Under the pieces are notes generated by a model. It had not been told where the DNA came from. It did no database searches and was given only the letters and a program-made list of their open reading frames with translations. Of a stretch of DNA of 48,398 bases, positions 11,022-17,791 are shown one piece after another. Positions within the stretch are counted from its first letter, which is position 1, and every line of letters begins with the position of its first letter. Location: contig CALHNS010000094.1 of assembly GCA_938035125.1 (NCBI GenBank), positions 1-48,398 of the forward strand. The letters are read 5' to 3'. The stretch comes from an uncultured Granulosicoccaceae bacterium (lineage in GTDB: Bacteria > Pseudomonadota > Gammaproteobacteria > Granulosicoccales > Granulosicoccaceae). Position numbers and translations under genes: made by a program.

Positions 11022-11612
11022 CTATCGCAACGCGCCTGCAATGCATAAACGAGCACGCACATCGCCATAAATCTTATCCTGTTGAACTTCCCAGCCTTTA
11101 GGAAGCAAAACTTCGGCATCATTCAGGTTTTTGGGGCATTCGATGTAAATGGATGCATTTGCAGCTACCACTTTCTGAACACCGTTAAGCACGTCGGTAA
11201 AATCTGTTTGATGAAAGGGAGGGTCGACGAAAACCACATCAAAAAGCTCAGGCTTTGAGGCAACATAGGCCTCAAAGCGGGTTTGCACGACACTGACGTG
11301 ATCCGCTTGCAAAGTGGCCCTACTTTGCTCTAATGCTTGGGCAACGCTAGGGTGTGCTTCAACCAGTGTCACCGATTCAGCATACCTGGAGGCTGCCTCG
11401 AAACCCAAGGCACCCGTACCAGCGAAAGCATCCAGACAGCGCGCCCCGGGCACTTCATTCTGCAGCCAATTAAACAGAGTTTCACGCACCCTATCGCCAG
11501 TGGGCCTTAAGCCATCTACACTTAGTACCGGCAAACGACGACCGCGATATTGGCCTGAAATAATTCTGACCATTCCGGCATTTTTCGGGGTTCGAGTTTG
11601 ACGTTTTGACAT
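11022..11612 (-). CDS. rsmD: 16S rRNA (guanine(966)-N2)-methyltransferase RsmD
   Basis: RsmD methylates G966 of 16S rRNA during small-subunit assembly, using S-adenosylmethionine. Visible signatures are VRIISGQYRGRRLPV at the N-terminus, LRPTGDRVRETLFNWL, the SAM-binding segment CLDAFAGTGALGFEAASR, and the catalytic VFVDPPF (N/D-PPF/Y motif for amino-group methylation). I use the ATG at 11612, which follows TAGGTAG, giving 196 residues; the frame is open six codons further to an ATG at 11630. It is divergent from ftsY, the standard gammaproteobacterial arrangement, and is separated from coaD by about 40 bp. Confidence 0.95.
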   Translation of the reverse strand: MSKRQTRTPKNAGMVRIISGQYRGRRLPVLSVDGLRPTGDRVRETLFNWLQNEVPGARCLDAFAGTGALGFEAASRYAESVTLVEAHPSVAQALEQSRATLQADHVSVVQTRFEAYVASKPELFDVVFVDPPFHQTDFTDVLNGVQKVVAANASIYIECPKNLNDAEVLLPKGWEVQQDKIYGDVRARLCIAGALR

Positions 11613-11692
11613 AGTTCTACCTAGGCGCATATCACTTTCGCACTGAAGTCAGATGGTAGGATATACACAGCGATTCAGGTAGCGATGGTTTC

Positions 11693-12694
11693 ATGGGCAT
11701 ATTCAGTTTTCTTAAGCGTCAACGCGACACCCAGCAGGACCAGAACGATGCCCCGCTAGATAAAAAACTCAACCGCACTCGCTCCACTTTCAAAGAGAAC
11801 CTAATGGGTTTTCTACGTGGCAAGAAACCCATCGATGCCGATTTACTTGAAGAGCTTGAAAATCAGCTCATCATGGCAGATGTGGGCGTTGATGCCACCG
11901 CCTCCATCATGGATTCGCTCAATGAGCAGGTTTCCAATACGAAAATGGCCGATTCCGAAGGCTTACGCCTTGCGTTGCAAAATGAACTTAAGCGTTTGCT
12001 GAATCCTGTAGAGCAGCCGCTGATCATTCCTGAACAAGACACCCCCTTCGTTATTTTGGTCGTGGGTGTAAATGGTTCGGGCAAAACCACCACCATTGGA
12101 AAATTAGCCAAGCAATTGCAGCAAGGTGGAAAGAGTGTGATGTTGGCCGCAGGGGATACGTTTCGAGCGGCAGCCATCGAGCAATTGCAAACCTGGGGTG
12201 AGCGCAATGATGTGCCGGTTATATCTCAGCAGCACGGTTCAGACTCAGCATCAGTAATTTTTGATGCGTTGCAATCGGCTACGGCGAAAAATATTGATGT
12301 ACTCATCGCTGATACAGCCGGTCGCTTACATACCCAAGCAGGCTTGATGGATGAGCTTAAAAAAGTCAAACGAGTGATGAGCAAATTGGATGAACATGCG
12401 CCTCACGAAACACTGATTGTGTTAGACGGTGGCACAGGCCAAAATGCACTAAGCCAAGCGCGAGAGTTTCATGCCGCCATGGACTTAACAGGGCTTGTCA
12501 TAACCAAACTGGATGGCACCGCTAAGGGCGGCATCGTTTTCGCCATAGCTAATACCCTCGGCATCCCTATTCGCTTTATCGGTGTCGGCGAAAAAGTAGA
12601 TGATTTAGAAGTGTTCCAAGCCGAGCGATTTGTAACCGCCTTAACCGATACAGGCACCGATTCAGGCATAGATACCGATACGGAAGCCTCATGA
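11693..12694 (+). CDS. ftsY: Signal recognition particle receptor FtsY
   Basis: FtsY is the membrane-associated SRP receptor GTPase that delivers ribosome-nascent chain complexes to the Sec translocon. The 333-residue protein has a short charged N-terminal region (about 30 residues, much shorter than the acidic domain of E. coli FtsY), then the N domain (LLEELENQLIMADVGVDAT). The G domain follows with P-loop GVNGSGKTT (125-133), DTAGRLH, VLDGGTGQNAL and TKLDGTAKGG. The stop overlaps the ftsE ATG by 4 bp, so ftsY-ftsE-ftsX form one coupled operon. A TATACA hexamer at 11662-11667 may be the -10, but no good -35 was seen. Confidence 0.97.
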   Translation: MGIFSFLKRQRDTQQDQNDAPLDKKLNRTRSTFKENLMGFLRGKKPIDADLLEELENQLIMADVGVDATASIMDSLNEQVSNTKMADSEGLRLALQNELKRLLNPVEQPLIIPEQDTPFVILVVGVNGSGKTTTIGKLAKQLQQGGKSVMLAAGDTFRAAAIEQLQTWGERNDVPVISQQHGSDSASVIFDALQSATAKNIDVLIADTAGRLHTQAGLMDELKKVKRVMSKLDEHAPHETLIVLDGGTGQNALSQAREFHAAMDLTGLVITKLDGTAKGGIVFAIANTLGIPIRFIGVGEKVDDLEVFQAERFVTALTDTGTDSGIDTDTEAS

Positions 12695-13398
12695 TTTCGT
12701 TCCAACATGTTAGCTTGGCCTATCGCACAGGCCAGCTCGCACTTGACGATCTTAGCTTTCATTTAAGGTCGGGTTCGTTTACCTTTTTAACCGGGCATTC
12801 AGGCGCTGGCAAAAGCTCTTTACTTCGACTGATTGCACGCTTAGAAAAACCCACCAGCGGTGAAATTCAAGTAGGCAACACAGCCTACAGCACCTTAAAA
12901 ACTCGGCAAGAGCCCAAGCTGAGACGCCAAATGGGCATAGTATTTCAAGACAACCAACTGCTTTACGATCGAAGCGTGTTTGATAACGTAGCGTTGCCGT
13001 TAATCATTGGTGGGTATAAATTTAAAGATATAAAAACTCGAGTAATGGCGGCATTGGAGCGTGTGAACTTAGCCAGCCGATACGCAGAGAACCCCATCAA
13101 TTTATCTGGGGGTGAACAGCAACGTGTGGGCATCGCACGCGCTGTGGTTGCACGTCCCAAGTTACTGCTGGCCGATGAACCTACCGGTAACCTAGATGCA
13201 GAAATAAGTGAAGAAATCATGAAACTGCTGTTGCAATTCAACGCATCTGGCGTATCTGTTTTATTTGCTACACACGATCGTGAGTTGTTAAACAGTTTCA
13301 AATTTCCGCAATTAGTGCTTGAAGCAGGTCGTTTATCAAACGCATCCGATGCCAGTTTACATCTTCATGCTAAACAAGCACCTGAGACAGTTTCATGA
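12691..13398 (+). CDS. ftsE: Cell division ATP-binding protein FtsE
   Basis: FtsE is the ABC ATPase that with FtsX activates periplasmic murein hydrolases through EnvC-type partners at the division septum. It shows Walker A GHSGAGKS (35-42), the Q-loop VFQDNQLLYDR, signature LSGGEQQRVGIARA, Walker B LLLADEPTGNLD and the switch His in FATHD. The 235-residue length is slightly above the usual 220, with the excess at the C-terminus. It overlaps both ftsY and ftsX by 4 bp. Confidence 0.97.
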   Translation: MISFQHVSLAYRTGQLALDDLSFHLRSGSFTFLTGHSGAGKSSLLRLIARLEKPTSGEIQVGNTAYSTLKTRQEPKLRRQMGIVFQDNQLLYDRSVFDNVALPLIIGGYKFKDIKTRVMAALERVNLASRYAENPINLSGGEQQRVGIARAVVARPKLLLADEPTGNLDAEISEEIMKLLLQFNASGVSVLFATHDRELLNSFKFPQLVLEAGRLSNASDASLHLHAKQAPETVS

Positions 13399-14342
13399 AA
13401 GAACCGGTTCTAGGCTCTCGCTGGAATTACACCCAGCGCGGCTACGCTTTAACTCAGAGCATTCGTCAACTAAGACAACGAAGCGCTGCCACTTTATTAA
13501 CTTTATTTGTACTGGGCACCACCCTGGCGTTGCCTGCCGTTTTCTGGTTCGGTTCGGCATCATTATCAAATCTTGTCAATGGCTCTGTGGGCGAGGAAAG
13601 CCTAACTGTGTATTTGTCTCTGGACGTGCCAGATTTGGAAGGTGCAGCGCTTGCTAAAGAGTGGCAGGAACACCCCGCTATTCGAAAAACCACTTACGTA
13701 TCACGCGATGAAGCATTAGCCTTATTTCAAGAACAAACAGATTTACAAGACGCTATCGCAGCCCTAGGATCGAACCCCTTACCAGGTGCCATCGTGGTTT
13801 ACCCCAGCTCATCGGATTCGGCATCGGCTATGGCAGAAAATGCAGAAGCATTAGCGGCCCGATTTAACCAAATGCAAACCGTTGAGCGAGTTCAAATAGA
13901 TCTAGATTGGGTTCGAAAGCTGCAGTCCGCACTGAATTTATTTCAAATCATTGTCTCTTTACTGGCAATTTTCTTAACCCTTACTGGGCTGTTAGTGATT
14001 GGCAATACCGTTCGACTAGAGCTACTACGCCGTCAACGCGAAATGCAGGTCAGTACTTTATTAGGTGCCAGTCGTTCATTCTTAAATCGCCCCATCGTGT
14101 ACACCGGCACGCTGTATGGGTTGCTGGGAGGAGCCGTGGCGGCCGTATTGGCAACTGTTTCGTACAGCTTCATTAAAACCCCGGCCGATCAACTGGCAGC
14201 TCAATACGCCAGCCCATTTAGGCTTGCTTTGCCTTCAGCTGGTCAATTTTTGACCATTGTGGCTGTATGCACCTTACTGGGCCTGATTGGTGGGCTAATG
14301 ACCGTACTACGACCCTCTCCATCTATTCTCACGAATCGGTAA
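13395..14342 (+). CDS. ftsX: Cell division protein FtsX
   Basis: FtsX is the membrane partner of FtsE. The 315-residue protein has a cytoplasmic N-terminus containing RQRSAATLLTLFVLGTTLALPAVFW (first membrane segment). A periplasmic loop follows (VYLSLDVPDLEGAALAKEW and YVSRDEALALFQEQTDL, typical of the FtsX extracellular domain). Three more membrane segments surround ELLRRQREMQVSTLLGASRSFLNRPIVYTG, the FtsX/MacB-like coupling loop. It starts at the ATG overlapping the ftsE stop. About 160 bp separate it from rpoH. Confidence 0.95.
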   Translation: MKEPVLGSRWNYTQRGYALTQSIRQLRQRSAATLLTLFVLGTTLALPAVFWFGSASLSNLVNGSVGEESLTVYLSLDVPDLEGAALAKEWQEHPAIRKTTYVSRDEALALFQEQTDLQDAIAALGSNPLPGAIVVYPSSSDSASAMAENAEALAARFNQMQTVERVQIDLDWVRKLQSALNLFQIIVSLLAIFLTLTGLLVIGNTVRLELLRRQREMQVSTLLGASRSFLNRPIVYTGTLYGLLGGAVAAVLATVSYSFIKTPADQLAAQYASPFRLALPSAGQFLTIVAVCTLLGLIGGLMTVLRPSPSILTNR

Positions 14343-14362
14343 GAACATAGTAACTAATTGTT

Positions 14363-14395
14363 TTTATTGATATTTATTTATTTTTTATCAATAAA
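14363..14395. terminator. AT-rich inverted repeat between ftsX and rpoH
   Basis: TTTATTGATA (14363-14372) and TATCAATAAA (14386-14395) are a perfect 10-bp inverted repeat with a 13-base T-rich loop. It lies 20 bp after the ftsX stop. It may be a weak terminator or RNA-processing hairpin, or a binding site for an AT-specific DNA-binding protein. The stem has little GC and is not followed by a T-run, so terminator function is doubtful. Confidence 0.4.
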
Positions 14396-14437
14396 TTAGA
14401 CCTTGAAACTCAATTTAACAGTGAACTACGCCGCTAA

Positions 14438-14464
14438 TTAGCACTCTATCCTTGTGAGTGCTAA
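14438..14464. promoter_or_regulatory. CIRCE operator (HrcA site) upstream of rpoH
   Basis: TTAGCACTC, nine bases, then GAGTGCTAA: an exact match to the CIRCE consensus (TTAGCACTC-N9-GAGTGCTAA). It ends 37 bp before the rpoH ATG, within the likely leader or promoter. CIRCE is the binding site of the repressor HrcA, whose activity is tuned by GroEL. A CTTGAAA hexamer at 14402-14408, like a -35 element of the sigma-32 type, lies upstream, but no convincing -10 was found. The ribosome site GGAGAAG is at 14489-14495. Confidence 0.93.
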
Positions 14465-14501
14465 AATACCAGTAATGGGACTGGACACGGAGAAGTAACT
14501 T

Positions 14502-15386
14502 ATGAGTACTGCCCTAACAATGAACCATTCAGCTGCCACAGCCGTTCCGGTAATCGCCGACGATCTGAACAGCTATTTGGCAAAGATTTCAAACGCTACG
14601 CTGCTTTCTGCCGAAGAAGAGCAGAAGCTTGCTCGCCAACTGCGCAGTCATGATGACTTAGAAGCAGCTCGTCAGCTGGTCATGTCGCAGCTCCGGTTTG
14701 TAGTGCACATCGCTCGTAGCTACAAAGGCTATGGACTGCCAATGGCCGACTTGGTGCAAGAAGGCAATATTGGCCTAATGAAAGCGGTTAAGCGATTTGA
14801 TCCAGACATGAACGTGCGGCTAATTTCCTTCGCCGTTCATTGGATTCGAGCGGAAATTCACGAGTTCGTCATTAAAAATTGGCGCATCGTGAAAGTGGCC
14901 ACCACCAAGGCTCAGCGTAAGTTGTTTTTCAAACTAAGAAGCGCGCCTAAAAAACTCAATTGGTTTAGCCAAGAAGAGGTGAACTCTGTAGCTGAAGACT
15001 TGGGTGTGGATCCGTCCGTAGTCATGGAAATGGAATCGCGCATGCACGGTCATGACAGTGCATTTGATGCACCTATAGGCAGCAGCGAAGATCGTAATTT
15101 AGCTCCTGCCGACGTCTTACACCGAGAAGAGACCGATCCATCTGAGTTGCTGGAAACCGATGATATTCGTCAACAAGCTTTAGCCAGCCTATCCAATAGC
15201 ATGGATGATTTAGACGAGCGTAGCCGCACCATTTTGCAACGTCGGTGGTTAGCTGATCAGAAGTCAACACTTCATGATTTAGCAAACGAGTTCGGTGTGT
15301 CTGCTGAACGCATCCGCCAAATTGAAAAAGCGGCCATGAAAAAGTTAAAACTTGCCATGACCGGCAACGTATCCGTAGCTCACTAA
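14502..15386 (+). CDS. rpoH: RNA polymerase heat-shock sigma factor RpoH (sigma-32)
   Basis: RpoH directs RNA polymerase to heat-shock promoters. The 294-residue protein shows region 1.2/2 (LNSYLAKISNATLLSAEEE, VVHIARSYKGYGLPMADLVQEGNIGLMKAVKRFDP), region 2.3-2.4 (VRLISFAVHWIRAEIHEFV) and the RpoH box QRKLFFKLR (138-146) that distinguishes sigma-32 from RpoD and RpoS. Region 4 contains a helix-turn-helix (TLHDLANEFGVSAERIRQIEKAAMKKL). The ATG follows GGAGAAG by six bases. The gene follows ftsYEX, as in many Gammaproteobacteria, but its leader carries a perfect CIRCE element. This suggests HrcA repression in addition to any RNA-level or chaperone control. Confidence 0.97.
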   Translation: MSTALTMNHSAATAVPVIADDLNSYLAKISNATLLSAEEEQKLARQLRSHDDLEAARQLVMSQLRFVVHIARSYKGYGLPMADLVQEGNIGLMKAVKRFDPDMNVRLISFAVHWIRAEIHEFVIKNWRIVKVATTKAQRKLFFKLRSAPKKLNWFSQEEVNSVAEDLGVDPSVVMEMESRMHGHDSAFDAPIGSSEDRNLAPADVLHREETDPSELLETDDIRQQALASLSNSMDDLDERSRTILQRRWLADQKSTLHDLANEFGVSAERIRQIEKAAMKKLKLAMTGNVSVAH

Positions 15387-15416
15387 GAAGACGCTGACAA
15401 CTCGGCGCGGTATAGG

Positions 15417-15460
15417 TAAAAAAAGAGCCCTAGGTGATTACATTCACCTGGGGCTTTTTA
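15417..15460. terminator. Bidirectional intrinsic terminator between rpoH and sensor kinase gene
   Basis: AGCCCTAGGTGA pairs with TCACCTGGGGCT (one G-U pair) around a six-base loop. A-runs precede it and T-runs follow it on the plus strand, and the mirror image holds on the minus strand. It therefore serves both convergent genes. Confidence 0.9.
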
Positions 15461-15464
15461 TTAC

Positions 15465-16949
15465 TCACACGGGGCATTCTGTTTCAAACTTAACCGTGAT
15501 GGACAAACCAGGATTATTATCATCCAGTGTTACCGAAGCACAGTGCAAATCAGCCACCGCTTTAACTAATGTCATACCTAACCCAGTTCCCGGTGTGGTG
15601 CGGCTCGCTTCTAAGCGAAACATACGTTGAAAGAGCTTCTCGCGTAATTCTTCTGGAACCCCTGGCCCATTATCAGCCACTCGAAACCACGGTTCACCAT
15701 GGTATTCACCCGCATCAATGAAAACGGTTGTCCCATCAGGACAATGACGAATAGCGTTTTCTATTAAATTCACCACGATTTGCATCAGTAACTCTCGATC
15801 ACCCATTACGTGTTGAATTTCGGTGGGATCGAATAATACCTGTATGTGTTTACCAGCCTCTTCCACAACAGGTTCGTACACTTCTGCAACGGTACTAACC
15901 ACTTCAATTATATTCACTGGCTTAAACGCAGATTTTCGAGCACCCGCTTCAATTTGCGCAATGCGAAGAATGGCTTGAAAGGTGGAATTGATGTACTCAG
16001 CCTCATCCATCGCTTTATGTACTTCTTCTATTTCAATACCTTGTTCATATAATTTAGTGGAGGCACCTTCTAGCTGGATATACAAACGATTCAATGGCGT
16101 TTTAAGCTCGTGCGCCATATCTGAACTCATTTGTCGTAAGCCATCAACGTTTTGTTGTAAACGATCTAACGCATCGTTTACCCGAATAGAGAATTCATCA
16201 ATGTCATCACCACTATCATTTATCGGTAACCGACGAGCTAAGTTTCCTGCCGCAACAGATCGCATAACCAGTGTGATTCGATCGATACGACCGTGTGTTC
16301 GCCAAGCCGCATAAGCCGAGCCTAGTAAACCCAACCCCATTGAGAATAAAAAGAGCTTTATAAAACTGCGCGTTGCATCTACGCGTATGTTGTCAGCGTT
16401 TTCTAAATTGTGGGCAATGGCTATAGTGTTCACGCCAAGTAAACCCACAATAATTCGAACAGAACCTTCATACGGCAAGTTCATGTCCGAACCCTTAACC
16501 GTTGATAAACCCGGTTCTTTAACATCAATATTTAAAGTGCCTGCGATATCTTCGCCTTCACCATCGCGAAGTTGAAACCCACCATTAAGCACAAAAGGGG
16601 ACATTCTGCCCGGATGAGCAAGCCCCACGATGGCGTTTTCACCACCTGCTTCGTAAATGTTTAGCATGTTGATGTAACGATGGTTTAAGGTATCGTCCAC
16701 GCGAGACACAATGCCATCTTGCAAGAACTGATAAGACAGCCCCCAAGCAATAGAGAAGCAAAATAAATAAATAGCCGAAATCGCAAGCCCTAAACGAAAC
16801 GCAGAACTTCGATACAACTCTTTACTGAATAGCAGTTCCGAAAAACTGAAGGTGTGAAACTCACCCGGTTGGCGCAACCCTGAATTTTCGTCTAATGCCG
16901 GTGCAGGAAGCGTCGGGATTACAGCTGAATTGGGTTTTGATTCACTCAC
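15465..16949 (-). CDS. Membrane sensor histidine kinase
   Basis: The 494-residue kinase has a cytoplasmic N-terminus of about 50 residues and a membrane segment near 52-72. A periplasmic sensor of about 120 residues (no known fold recognised) and a second membrane segment near 196-216 follow, then HAMP to about 270. The HisKA H-box MAHELKTPLNRL has phospho-accepting His280. The HATPase segment contains NLIENAIRHC (N-box), VADNGPGVPEE (G1) and TGLGMTLVKAV (G2). Its start overlaps the stop of the response regulator gene by 4 bp, so both form one operon. The stimulus is not known. Its neighbours are rpoH (convergent) and the GH16 gene (divergent), which makes envelope or polysaccharide sensing possible but unproven. 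Confidence 0.92.
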   Translation of the reverse strand: MSESKPNSAVIPTLPAPALDENSGLRQPGEFHTFSFSELLFSKELYRSSAFRLGLAISAIYLFCFSIAWGLSYQFLQDGIVSRVDDTLNHRYINMLNIYEAGGENAIVGLAHPGRMSPFVLNGGFQLRDGEGEDIAGTLNIDVKEPGLSTVKGSDMNLPYEGSVRIIVGLLGVNTIAIAHNLENADNIRVDATRSFIKLFLFSMGLGLLGSAYAAWRTHGRIDRITLVMRSVAAGNLARRLPINDSGDDIDEFSIRVNDALDRLQQNVDGLRQMSSDMAHELKTPLNRLYIQLEGASTKLYEQGIEIEEVHKAMDEAEYINSTFQAILRIAQIEAGARKSAFKPVNIIEVVSTVAEVYEPVVEEAGKHIQVLFDPTEIQHVMGDRELLMQIVVNLIENAIRHCPDGTTVFIDAGEYHGEPWFRVADNGPGVPEELREKLFQRMFRLEASRTTPGTGLGMTLVKAVADLHCASVTLDDNNPGLSITVKFETECPV

Positions 16950-17626
16950 TGACGGGGCACGTGCAAACTGTATCCAAGATTTCGAACGGTATGAAGAAGC
17001 TGGGTATCAAATGGCTTATCAATTTTGCTGCGCAAACGGCTTATGTGAGTTTCCACCACACTGGTTTTAGGATCGAAATGGAAATCCCAAACTTGCTCTA
17101 ATAGCATGGTTCGACTAACCACTCGTCCTTCATTGCGCATGAGCACTTCAAGCAACAAAAATTCTCGCGGTTGCAGTTCTATCTCAGTGCCACTGCGGCG
17201 TGCCACACGTTGTAATAGATCCAATTCAAGATCGCCCACTTGCAATTGTGTAACTTCGACGGTTGCCGCAGGTCGGCGACTGAGGGCGGTAACTCGTGCT
17301 AATAATTCTGAAAACGCGAAAGGTTTTGTTAGGTAGTCATCGCCGCCCGCCTCAAGGCCCTGAACGCGATCATCAACCCCGGACACAGCGGTAAGAAATA
17401 TAACGGGAGTTTTATTACCCGATGCCCGCAGCGCCTTTACCATTGATAGTCCGTCCATACCCGGCAACATGCGATCGACAACCAGCACGTCGTAGTTGGT
17501 TTGTAGGCACTGAACCATGCCTTCTTTGCCATCGTGCAGTACGTCCACAACATGGCCAGCTTCAGTAAAGCCTTTGGCGGCGTAATTCGCCGACTCAATG
17601 TCGTCTTCAATGAGCAATATATGCAC
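16946..17626 (-). CDS. OmpR/PhoB-family response regulator
   Basis: The 226-residue protein has a receiver domain with acidic pocket EDD (7-9), phospho-acceptor Asp51 (VVDRMLPGMDG), Thr79 and Lys101 (DDYLTKPF). A winged-helix DNA-binding domain follows (LQPREFLLLEVLMRNEGRVVSR, VVETHISRLRSKIDKPF, LHTVRNLGYSL). It is the partner of the kinase encoded just downstream. About 165 bp separate its start from the divergent GH16 gene, so it could control that gene, but I saw no clear direct-repeat operator. Confidence 0.93.
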   Translation of the reverse strand: MHILLIEDDIESANYAAKGFTEAGHVVDVLHDGKEGMVQCLQTNYDVLVVDRMLPGMDGLSMVKALRASGNKTPVIFLTAVSGVDDRVQGLEAGGDDYLTKPFAFSELLARVTALSRRPAATVEVTQLQVGDLELDLLQRVARRSGTEIELQPREFLLLEVLMRNEGRVVSRTMLLEQVWDFHFDPKTSVVETHISRLRSKIDKPFDTQLLHTVRNLGYSLHVPRQ

Positions 17627-17791
17627 GATTATATCTCTGTGTAACCACTTTTCTTACATCTTCGACAGCAATATTAGTAAGGCGTTCAGCCAAGAACCGT
17701 GATGTTGCTGAGCCAATCTTCCCAGTGGCAACCAATTGACAGCTAAAGGTCACAATGTCTAACAGCGCGTGCGTAATACTACCACCGAAAA

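Noticed and set aside
14402-14430. Complete sigma-32-type promoter before rpoH
   Set aside because: CTTGAAA matches a -35 box of that class, but no CCCCAT-like -10 is found at the right distance, so only the half-site is mentioned.
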